A DNA stretch of 34,090 nt from Propionibacteriales bacterium (GTDB lineage: Bacteria; Actinomycetota; Actinomycetes; Propionibacteriales; Nocardioidaceae): assembly GCA_009377795.1 (NCBI GenBank), contig WHTJ01000049.1:1-34090 (forward strand). The letters run 5' to 3'. The stretch's first letter is position 1; the number at the start of each line of letters is the position of its first letter. Below are positions 24,091 to 30,698 of this stretch, piece after piece. Under the pieces are notes generated by a model. The model searched no databases. It was not told where the DNA came from and was given only the letters and a program-made list of their open reading frames with translations. Made by a program: the position numbers and the translations under genes.

Positions 24091-24245
24091 TGGCTAAGTG
24101 GGAATACGCAACCGTTCCGCTGCTCATCCACTCCACCAAGGACATCCTCGACACGTGGGGAGAGGACGGCTGGGAGCTGGTCCAGGTCGTGCCGGGTCCC
24201 AACCCGGAGAACATGGTCGCCTACCTCAAACGGGAGAAGGGCTGA
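24090..24245 (+). CDS. Small conserved protein, DUF4177-like (51 residues)
   Basis: A short gene: MAKWEYATVPLLIHSTKDIL, then DTWGEDGWELVQVVPGPN and MVAYLKREKG. The W-E-Y-x-T-V start and the G-x-D-G-W-E-L-V block are those of the small DUF4177-like proteins that actinobacteria keep next to RidA. The function is unknown. It is probably translated from a leaderless transcript, since TAGAGT lies 6 nt upstream and no Shine-Dalgarno is present. Its TGA shares one base with the ridA-family ATG (TGATG), so the two are translationally coupled. Confidence 0.85.
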   Translation: MAKWEYATVPLLIHSTKDILDTWGEDGWELVQVVPGPNPENMVAYLKREKG

Positions 24246-24706
24246 TGGCCGATCCCGAGCGGCGCCTCACCGAGCTGGGTATCGAGTTGCCGGGGGTGGT
24301 GACGCCGGCCGGCTCGTACGTGCCCGCCGTCCGCACCGGTGCCCTGGTGTATACGGCCGGCCAGGTGCCGAAGCGATCCGGTGAGCTGGTCGCCACCGGC
24401 AAGGTCGGCGCCGAGGTCGACGTCGAGCTGGCCCAGGAGTGTGCGCGGCAGTGCGCGCTCAACGCGCTCGCCGCGGTGAAGGCCGAGGTCGGGGACCTCT
24501 CGGCCGTGACCCGGGTGGTGAAGGTGCTCGTGTTCGTCGCGTCCGCCCCCGACTTCACCGCGCAGCCGCAGGTCGCCAACGGCGCGTCCGATCTGCTCGG
24601 TGAAGTCTTCGGGGACTCCGGGCGGCACGCCCGCTCCGCGGTCGGTGTCGCGGTGCTGCCTCTGGACGCGCCGGTCGAGGTCGAGCTCGTCGTCGAGGTG
24701 TCCTGA
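24245..24706 (+). CDS. RidA-family protein
   Basis: A 153-residue YjgF/YER057c/UK114 protein. RidA members hydrolyse reactive enamine/imine intermediates from PLP enzymes such as threonine dehydratase; this one belongs to the longer actinobacterial branch (LTELGIELPGV, ALVYTAGQVP, RSAVGVAVLPLDAPVEVELV), where activity is less certain. The ATG at 24245 overlaps the small gene's stop by one base, with GGAG/AAGGG just upstream. The frame extends further left but that part overlaps the small gene and is not coding. It is second in a four-gene operon with the NUDIX and metallo-hydrolase genes. Confidence 0.86.
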   Translation: MADPERRLTELGIELPGVVTPAGSYVPAVRTGALVYTAGQVPKRSGELVATGKVGAEVDVELAQECARQCALNALAAVKAEVGDLSAVTRVVKVLVFVASAPDFTAQPQVANGASDLLGEVFGDSGRHARSAVGVAVLPLDAPVEVELVVEVS

Positions 24707-24712
24707 CCCGGC

Positions 24713-25552
24713 ATGCGGAGAACGTTGTTGCTTCCACCCGATCTGTCCGAGCGGGCGCGCGCGTACGCGCGTGGTGAACAGCGGCCGGTGCGCCCCCGGG
24801 ACGCCGCGACCGTCGTACTTCTCCGAGCCGCACCCGCCGGACCGGCTGGCGGGGTCGAGGCGTACCTGCTTCGGCGGCATCGGCAGATGAGCTTCGCCGC
24901 GGGGATGTACGCGTTTCCCGGCGGCGGAGTCGACCCCCGGGACGCCGACACGACGATCCGCTGGTGCGGACCGGCGCCGCGCGACTGGGCGGAGCGGTTG
25001 TCCTGCGACGAATCGCTGGCGAGGGCCCTGGTGTGTGCCGCGGTGCGCGAGACGTTCGAGGAGTCGGGTGTCCTGCTGGCGGGTACGACGCCCGACACGG
25101 TCGTACCCGACACCAGCGGCGACGACTGGGAGCAGGACCGTCGGTCGCTGGTCGCGAAGGAGCTCGGTTTCGCCGATTTTCTGGTACGCCGCGACCTGAT
25201 GCTGCGATCGGACCTGCTCGCCGCGTGGTCGCACTGGATCACTCCGGAGTTCGAACCGCGCCGCTTCGATACCCGGTTTTTCGTTGCGGTATTGCCATCC
25301 GGCCAACACACGCGGGACGTCTCCGGCGAAGCCGATCGGGTCGCGTGGCTCCGTCCCGCCGACGTGGTGAGCGGGGCGGACGCGGGCGAGCTGGCGATGC
25401 TGCCGCCGACGTACGTCACGATGCAGGAGATGTCGGCACTGCAGGACCCGGCGGCCGCGCTGACCGTCGCGGAGTCGCGCACGATCACGCCCGTCGAACC
25501 GGCTGCGACGATCGACGGCGACCGCGCCTACCTGACCGTGGAGCTGGGATGA
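24713..25552 (+). CDS. NUDIX hydrolase with an interrupted Nudix box
   Basis: A 279-residue NUDIX hydrolase. The Nudix box is split: FPGGGVDPRDAD (near 68) and, after an insertion of roughly 37 residues, AAVRETFEESGVLL (near 116), which contains the RExxEExG metal-binding core. This arrangement is known from NUDT19-type CoA diphosphatases, which suggests but does not prove a CoA or acyl-CoA substrate. It starts 6 nt after the ridA-family stop and overlaps the next gene by 4 nt (ATGA). It is in frame throughout with no lesion. Confidence 0.83.
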   Translation: MRRTLLLPPDLSERARAYARGEQRPVRPRDAATVVLLRAAPAGPAGGVEAYLLRRHRQMSFAAGMYAFPGGGVDPRDADTTIRWCGPAPRDWAERLSCDESLARALVCAAVRETFEESGVLLAGTTPDTVVPDTSGDDWEQDRRSLVAKELGFADFLVRRDLMLRSDLLAAWSHWITPEFEPRRFDTRFFVAVLPSGQHTRDVSGEADRVAWLRPADVVSGADAGELAMLPPTYVTMQEMSALQDPAAALTVAESRTITPVEPAATIDGDRAYLTVELG

Positions 25553-26355
25553 ACACGAAGCACGGCCCGGGCGGCTGGCACGGCGGGTCCTTCGGCGAGC
25601 GTGCCCGGTGTCTGCTGGCGGCGAACCCCGGCCCGATGACGCTCGACGGCACCAACACCTGGGTGCTGCGGGAGCCGGATGCGCGCCACGCGGTGGTCGT
25701 GGACCCCGGCCCGCTGGACGACGACCACCTGAGCACCGTGCTGGACCGGGCCGCGCCGGTGGGCGTCGTACTCCTCACCCACGGGCATGCGGATCATTCC
25801 GCGGGTGCCGGCCGGTTCGCGGAGCTGGCCGGATGCGCGGTGCGTGCGCTGGACCCGGCGCATCGGCTCGGCGACGAGGGCTTGGGCGACGGTGACGTGG
25901 TGGAGGTGGACGGTCTGGAGGTACGGGTCGTGGGTACGCCGGGGCATTCCTCGGACTCGCTGTCCTTCGTGCTCCCGGCCGAACGCGCCGTACTCACCGG
26001 CGACACCGTCCTCGGACGCGGCACGACCGTCGTCGCCCACCCGGACGGTCGCCTCGGCGCCTACCTTGACTCGCTCGACCGGCTGCACCGGCTGGCCGAG
26101 GAGCAGCGGATCGACCGGGTGTGGCCCGGGCACGGCCCGGTCATCGACGACGCGCTCGCGGTCCTCGACCACTACATCGCGCACCGGGCCGAGCGCCTCG
26201 AACAGGTGCGGGACGCGATGGCCTCCGGCGCGCGGTCGCCGCGCGAGGTGGTGGAGCGGGTGTACGCCGACGTCGACCCGGTCCTCTGGCCGGCCGCGGA
26301 GCTGTCCGTACGCGCCCAGCTCGACTACCTGGACGCCTCCGACTCTGTTCTGTAG
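25549..26355 (+). CDS. Metallo-beta-lactamase-fold hydrolase
   Basis: A 268-residue binuclear-zinc hydrolase. Ligands are all present: H78, H80, D82, H83 (THGHADHSAG), H133 (GTPGHS), D152 (TGDTVL) and H195 (WPGHGP). The C-terminus is helical and resembles the LACTB2-like domain (RSPREVVERVYADVDPVLW), so it could be a nuclease or thioester hydrolase of that group. ATG 25549 overlaps the NUDIX stop as ATGA, with GGAG at 25540-25543. In mycobacteria a similar protein is encoded beside RidA and upstream of crp; no crp follows here. Confidence 0.85.
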   Translation: MNTKHGPGGWHGGSFGERARCLLAANPGPMTLDGTNTWVLREPDARHAVVVDPGPLDDDHLSTVLDRAAPVGVVLLTHGHADHSAGAGRFAELAGCAVRALDPAHRLGDEGLGDGDVVEVDGLEVRVVGTPGHSSDSLSFVLPAERAVLTGDTVLGRGTTVVAHPDGRLGAYLDSLDRLHRLAEEQRIDRVWPGHGPVIDDALAVLDHYIAHRAERLEQVRDAMASGARSPREVVERVYADVDPVLWPAAELSVRAQLDYLDASDSVL

Positions 26356-26359
26356 GCCG

Positions 26360-26404
26360 CTCGCATAGTGCGAGGTATGGGAACGCTATCTACGTTCGTT
26401 TTTT
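26360..26404 (+). terminator. Tandem hairpins with T-run, operon terminator
   Basis: A first hairpin CTCGCA-TAG-TGCGAG (26360-26374, perfect 6-bp stem) is followed by a second, GAACG-CTATCTA-CGTTC (26381-26397), then G and TTTTTT (26399-26404). It starts 4 nt after the metallo-hydrolase stop. The second stem is short, but the T-run is strong for this GC-rich genome. Confidence 0.6.
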
Positions 26405-26468
26405 CTTTGTAACGAAATGAAAACAGGGTTCCATGCGTGCGTGCGTGGGTGGGTGTAGTGTCGAACAC

Positions 26469-27936
26469 ATGATCGAAGCCGGAGATGACGCCGCGCTGGT
26501 GGACGCGCTGGGTGCCGCCAGAAGGCAGGCGTGCATCTGCGAGGCGCGACAGTTGGCGTTGATATACCAGCTGTACCGCCGCCGCCGGTCCGAGGATCCT
26601 GACGATCGGCAGGTGGTGGGGGCGCGGTCGCAGACGTTGACCGAGCTGCAGCCGGTGCTGGGACAGTCGAGGTCGCGGTTGGGCAGCCGGTTGCGGTTGG
26701 CCGAGGCGCTGCAGACTCGGTTGCCGAGGACGTGGGGGTTGCTGGCGGCGGGGCGGATCGATGAGTACACCGCGAGTGTGATCGTCTCCGAGCTGGACAA
26801 GCTCGCCGACCCCGACCTGATCCCGGTGGTGGAACGGAAGCTGGTCGACCGGCTCGTCCCCGACACCAGCGGCGATCCTGTGGTGATGGTGCCGCCGACG
26901 CAGGTGGGCCGGTGGGCTAGGGCCCTGGTCGCGCAGGTCGAACCCGACCAGCAGGAGGAACGCTTCAAGAAGGGGTTCGCCGACCGGGGAGTGGATGTGT
27001 TCGGCAGCGGGGACGGGCTCGCGGATCTGGTGTTGCACCATTCCGGCGCCGAACTCGAAGCACTCAGTCATCGGTTGAGTCTGATCGCCCGCCAGACCGG
27101 TGCCGACGACCCGCGGTCGATGAACCAACGCCGGGCCGATGTCGCGGTCGACCTGCTGTTGCCGCCTGGAGACGGGCGGCCCGGTGCCGTCGGGTGGAGT
27201 GGCCGCGCAGGTCAACGTGACGGTGCCGGTGCAGACCCTGATAGGTGTGTCCGACCATCCCGGACAACTACTCAACGGGGAACCGATACCGGCGTCGCTG
27301 GTGCGCCGGATCGCCGCCGACCCGTCCTCGACCTGGTATCGGATACTGACCGACCCGGCCGGGAACCTGCTGGACCTGTCCACCCAGTCCTATAAGCCGA
27401 CCGCCCCGTTGTACCGAGCGATCGTCGCCCGGGACCGCACCTGCGTCGCACCCGGCTGCACCACCAGCGCACTGTTCGGGGAGACCGACCACACGATCCG
27501 CTACTCCGAGGGCGGCGCCACCAGCTACGCCAATACCGGGCGGCCGTGTAAGGCGCACCATCGGGCGAAGGAGTCCCCCGGGTTCACCCTGTCCCAACCC
27601 TCACCCGGGATCTTCCAGTGGCGATATCCGTCCGGGCACACCTACACCAGCAGACCCGATCCACACCCGGTCACCGACTGGCCCGACCACTGGCACGAAC
27701 CAGTCTCGGCCAGCCAACTCCAAGACGCGCTACGCATGCATGATCTGAACCGTCGGCGAGCCGATGACGACCGACTCCGCGACACCACCCGTCGATACCT
27801 CGAGACCCGGCTCCGGAACTGGTACGCCTCCTGCCCGGACGACCGGGACGAGCACACCGACCCCGACGAACCCGTCATCGACGACGACCTCCAACAGATC
27901 GTCGGCCGCATGCTCGATCGGGCCGCCCTCAGCTGA
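26469..27936 (+). pseudogene. DUF222/HNH endonuclease gene interrupted by a frameshift
   Basis: The first part (ATG 26469 to about 27165) encodes a DUF222 domain (MIEAGDDAALVDALGAARRQ to NQRRADVAVDLLLP). The matching second half lies in the next frame, from about 27166 to the stop at 27936 (LETGGPVPSGGVAAQVNVTV onward). It contains the HNH motif (CVAPGC, ETDHTIRYSEGGATSYANTG, CKAHHRAK), followed by the usual Arg/Asp-rich tail. One extra base between about 27150 and 27168 explains the break; otherwise the frames join without loss. It could be a true pseudogene, a sequencing error or recoding. DUF222/HNH proteins are multicopy in actinobacteria and of unclear role. Start context is weak. Confidence 0.8.
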
Positions 27937-27944
27937 ACCGGATG

Positions 27945-27962
27945 CGTCGTAGCATCACGACG
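27945..27962 (+). other. Small inverted repeat after the HNH gene
   Basis: CGTCGT (27945-27950), AGCATC, ACGACG (27957-27962). A competing stem GATGC/GCATC (27941-27945 with 27952-27956) overlaps it. No T-run follows. It lies 8 nt after the HNH stop and just before the next promoter. Confidence 0.35.
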
Positions 27963-27971
27963 GCCAGTCGC

Positions 27972-27977
27972 TACCGT
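27972..27977 (+). promoter_or_regulatory. Possible -10 element for a leaderless transcript
   Basis: TACCGT (TANNNT form) ends 7 nt before the ATG at 27985. A start site at that spacing would give a leaderless mRNA, and no Shine-Dalgarno is visible before either ATG 27985 or GTG 27976. Confidence 0.4.
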
Positions 27978-27984
27978 GAGCACC

Positions 27985-28539
27985 ATGCATCCTGAGCTGG
28001 AGGCGCTTGCCAAGAAGGTCATCGACGAGAACAAGTACATGGTCCTGGGGACCGCTGGACAGGACGGCCGGCCGTGGGTGTCGCCGGTGTACTACACGCC
28101 GGACGGATACACCGACTTCTACTGGGTGTCGTCCCCCGACTCCCTGCACTCACGGAACATCGCGCAGCGTCCGGAGATCAGCATCGTCGTGTTCAACTCG
28201 CAGGTTCCCATCGGCGGAGCCCAGGCCGTCTACATGTCGGCGGTCGCCGGCCCGGTCCCGGAGGACGAGCTCGAACGCCGTACCGCCTTCTACAGCGGTC
28301 GCTTCCCCGAACTGCGGGAGTTCCCTCCCGAGGACCTTCGCCCTCCGGCGCTGTTCCGGCTCTACCGGGCGACCGCGACCGAGCACTCGGTCCTCATCCG
28401 CGGGAGCGACCCGACGTACGGCCGTGGTGTCGACTCCCGGATGACCGTCACGTTGTCGCGGCGTAGCGGGTCATTGCCTGCTGCGGCGAACCAGGTTGAC
28501 CCTGCCGGCGAGGATGAGGGCACTGAAGGGGGCGAGTAG
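27985..28539 (+). CDS. Pyridoxamine 5'-phosphate oxidase (PPOX) family protein
   Basis: A 184-residue flavin-binding split-barrel protein. The N-terminus (KVIDENKYMVLGTAGQDGRPWVSPVYYTPD) and the DFYWVSSPDSLHSRNI block are typical of small PPOX/F420-binding proteins that reduce or oxidise unknown substrates with FMN, FAD or F420. Which cofactor it uses cannot be read from this sequence. The C-terminal 25 residues are low-complexity (SRRSGSLPAAANQ to the acidic end). ATG 27985 is preferred over GTG 27976 because of the -10 at 27972. Confidence 0.8.
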   Translation: MHPELEALAKKVIDENKYMVLGTAGQDGRPWVSPVYYTPDGYTDFYWVSSPDSLHSRNIAQRPEISIVVFNSQVPIGGAQAVYMSAVAGPVPEDELERRTAFYSGRFPELREFPPEDLRPPALFRLYRATATEHSVLIRGSDPTYGRGVDSRMTVTLSRRSGSLPAAANQVDPAGEDEGTEGGE

Positions 28540-28561
28540 GACCAACCGGGCGTATCGAGCT

Positions 28562-28576
28562 ATCACTTTGTGTGAT
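28562..28576. other. Short inverted repeat after the PPOX gene
   Basis: ATCAC-TTTGT-GTGAT, 22 nt after the PPOX stop, in the 250-bp gap before the surface-protein gene. It is too short and has no close T-run, so its role is open: operator, weak terminator or chance. Confidence 0.25.
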
Positions 28577-28734
28577 GGAAGCGGGGCTGTACGTGTTTTT
28601 ACCTTTCGCTGCATTAAATCTCGGCCCCTGCTACGGTAAAGCTTGTCTGCGGCAGGTCGAGGGGATAGTCGGGGATTTGGTTACGCACCCTAATCGCAGT
28701 GGTCTTGAGAACGTCCTCCTCGGGGGCTCCTGCC

Positions 28735-28760
28735 CACGGATCCACACGTGTGGATCCGTG
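28735..28760. promoter_or_regulatory. 26-bp perfect palindrome upstream of the surface-protein gene
   Basis: Both 13-base halves are exact reverse complements, from CACGGATCC on the left to GGATCCGTG on the right, centred on ACACGTGT. It ends 29 nt before ATG 28790. As RNA it would be a 13-bp hairpin without a T-run; as DNA it could bind a dimeric regulator. Position makes an operator or leader element likely. Confidence 0.6.
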
Positions 28761-28789
28761 TCCTGCGAATTGACCCGAGGTGGAAATAG

Positions 28790-29605
28790 ATGAATTGGCT
28801 GACCCGGCAGAGGTCGGTGCAAAGCGTGGCATTGACCGCGTTAGGCGCGGGGGTGTTGGTGGGTGGCGGTGCGCTGGTGCTTGCACCAAGTGCGGCAGCC
28901 ACGCATGTGGATCCGACCGAGGTGCCCGGAAACCAGAACTGTGATCTGTTTCTGGGCACCACCGAGATCAAGATCGAGGACCCCGCCGCCGACGATAGCG
29001 GGTCGAGCGGCGACTTCTCGGTCTCGATCACTGTGCACGGCACGGAGGAGGAGGGGAACCAGACCCTCGACTTCACCGCATCCGATGGCACGGTGCTCTT
29101 CGGCGCCATCATGAAGGGCGGGCCAGACTCGAACGTGTACGACTACCGCCCCGATGGCACCACCGCGGACACCGGCCTGCACACGCCCGTGAACCCTAAT
29201 AACGACAAGTTCTTCGGGATAAGCCACGTGACGTTCTGCGTCGGTGAGGCGCCGCCGACGGAGCCGCCGCCGACGACCGAGCCCCCGACGGAGCCTCCGC
29301 CCACGGAGCCGCCTCCGACCGAGCCGCCTCCGACGGAGCCTCCGCCCACGGAGCCGCCTCCGACCGAGCCGCCTCCGACGGAGCCTCCGCCCACGGAGCC
29401 GCCTCCGACCGAGCCGCCTCCGACCGAGCCGCCTCCGACCGAGGAGCCGCCTGCGACGCCGCCGTCCGAGATCGACGCCGGCATGAGCGCATCCGGCGAC
29501 TCTGACTCGGCAGGCTGGTGGCCCGCGGGCCTTGGCGCCAGTGCACTTCTGCTGGCCGTCGGCGCGGCACTCGCCCTCAGGCGACGCGGTGCGCACAAGG
29601 CCTAA
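28790..29605 (+). CDS. Secreted surface protein with EPPPT repeats and C-terminal sorting-type tail
   Basis: A 271-residue exported protein with a signal peptide (cleavage probably after SAAA near residue 37). A globular region (about 38-152) has two cysteines and the motif KGGPDSNVYDYRPDG...TGLHTPVNPNNDKFFGISHVTFC, a pattern seen in many actinobacterial cell-surface proteins. Residues about 155-224 are EPPPT repeats, a likely wall-spanning stalk. The C-terminus has a hydrophobic helix (about 243-263) followed by RRRGAHKA: a sortase-type tail without LPXTG; SEIDAG (226-231) or a nearby residue may be the site. GAGG at 28777-28780 gives the RBS. It is followed directly by a sortase gene. Confidence 0.8.
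   Translation: MNWLTRQRSVQSVALTALGAGVLVGGGALVLAPSAAATHVDPTEVPGNQNCDLFLGTTEIKIEDPAADDSGSSGDFSVSITVHGTEEEGNQTLDFTASDGTVLFGAIMKGGPDSNVYDYRPDGTTADTGLHTPVNPNNDKFFGISHVTFCVGEAPPTEPPPTTEPPTEPPPTEPPPTEPPPTEPPPTEPPPTEPPPTEPPPTEPPPTEPPPTEPPPTEEPPATPPSEIDAGMSASGDSDSAGWWPAGLGASALLLAVGAALALRRRGAHKA
29291..29425 (+). repeat. 45-bp tandem repeats coding for EPPPT
   Basis: Three 45-bp units (29291-29335, 29336-29380, 29381-29425), each encoding EPPPT three times, flanked by extra 15-bp EPPPT-type units on both sides. The third-base pattern is retained between the 45-bp units, which points to recent duplication of a three-unit block. Length variation between strains is expected. Confidence 0.8.
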
Positions 29606-29659
29606 GCACGCGGTGCGTGCAAGGCCTAAGCACGCGGTGCGCACGAAGCCCAAGCGGGG
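29588..29659 (+). repeat. 24-bp triplicated sequence at the surface protein-sortase junction
   Basis: The units at 29588-29611, 29612-29635 and 29636-29659 share GGTGCG and AAGGCCTAAGCACGC in the first two (2 differences), while the third is more diverged. The first unit contains the surface-protein stop. In the sortase frame they encode the 8-residue repeats VRTRPKHA, VRARPKHA and VRTKPKRG, each beginning with GTG, a possible start codon. Confidence 0.8.
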
Positions 29660-30329
29660 CGCACTCGCGCTGCTCGCCGCCGGGGGGCTCCTGGTCGGGA
29701 TCGGCCTCAGTGTCGACCCTCCCGCCAGGAGCCACCCCGGCGCGGCCGCTGACGCGGACAAAACGGAGGTCCGTGCAGCAGCGCCGCACAAAGGCGAGTC
29801 CCAGCCTTCCGGCGACCGGGATCGGCGAGAGCGGGAGCGGCGGGCGAGGCGCGGGTACGACGCCCCGCCCGCCACACCCGACGCGCCGTCGACTCCGGTC
29901 AAGCCCCGGCGGCTCAGGATCCGGTCGCTGGGCGTCGACGCACCGGTGGTGCCGATCGCGGCCGACGGGTCCCGGCTGGTTCCGCCCTCCGACCCGCAGA
30001 CCATCGGCTGGTGGTCGGCCGGAGCGCATCCCGGAGCCGAGCGCGGCACCGCGATCCTCGCGGGGCACACCGTGAGCACCGGGGGCGGCGCATTCGACGA
30101 CCTCGACCGGATGCGGCCGGGGCAGCGTGTCCAGATCCTCTCCGACGGCTCGCGCCTGAGGCTCGAGGTGACCACGGTGAACATCTACCGCAAGGCATCA
30201 CTGGCCAAGCATTCGGCCGAGGTCTTCGACCAGACCACACCCGGCCGAGTGGCACTGGTCACCTGCGAGGACTGGGACGGAACCCGCTACCTGAGCAACG
30301 CGGTGGTGATCGCCAAGCCGGTACGATAG
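29589..30329 (+). CDS. Class F-like sortase
   Basis: A 246-residue transpeptidase (from GTG 29589). A basic N-terminus is followed by a membrane anchor (about 24-42), a long Arg/Pro-rich linker (43-105) and a sortase beta-barrel (about 106-246). The catalytic set is complete: H160 (LAGHTVS), C226 (ALVTCED) and R233 (DGTRY). Sortases cut a C-terminal signal and join the protein to the cell wall; here the substrate is presumably the surface protein encoded immediately upstream, which the gene overlaps. GTG 29613 and GTG 29637 are equally placed start choices because of the triplicated junction. The short length and SLGVDAPVV start of the barrel favour class F over class E. Confidence 0.82.
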   Translation: MRTRPKHAVRARPKHAVRTKPKRGALALLAAGGLLVGIGLSVDPPARSHPGAAADADKTEVRAAAPHKGESQPSGDRDRRERERRARRGYDAPPATPDAPSTPVKPRRLRIRSLGVDAPVVPIAADGSRLVPPSDPQTIGWWSAGAHPGAERGTAILAGHTVSTGGGAFDDLDRMRPGQRVQILSDGSRLRLEVTTVNIYRKASLAKHSAEVFDQTTPGRVALVTCEDWDGTRYLSNAVVIAKPVR

Positions 30330-30698
30330 CCGGCCGCTGCGGCACCACAAGCCCGGACCGTCGAGACCGCCCTGGCTGCACTCGCCGGCAGGCTAATGGG
30401 CGGCGCGCGGCTCGGGCAGGGGTTGGCCGGCGCCCGGAACTCCTAAGTCACCGAGCACTGACGACAGCCTCAGGCGTAACACAAAGTTGCGCCGCGTCGG
30501 GGTCGGATGACCGCCAGCCTCGGATCCCGATACCGACGCACGAGCCGCGCACCGCAGTCAAAAGAGTCTACCCCGAGATCAGACACCCGCTCATTGTGCG
30601 ACGACCACTCCAGCTGCGTCCGCAGGCCAGCGATGCCTGACGATGATCACGGAACGGGCGCGACCTACGGCCCTTCCCAACCGCGGAGAAGGCGGAAT
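30330..30698. other. Intergenic region with no recognised gene (369 bp)
   Basis: This is the largest non-coding stretch in the window, between the sortase and pyc stops. I find no convincing CDS, tRNA, clear terminator or copy of the dispersed repeat in it. A weak stem CCTTC/GAAGG (about 30673-30692) near the pyc end has no T-run. Open frames across it have no family character. Confidence 0.5.

Noticed and set aside
29253-29450. CRISPR-like tandem repeat
   Set aside because: It is coding sequence for EPPPT repeats in an intact secreted protein.
30330-30698. tRNA or other RNA gene in the pyc-sortase gap
   Set aside because: No T-loop sequence of the GGTTCGAATCC type and no cloverleaf arms could be found by eye.
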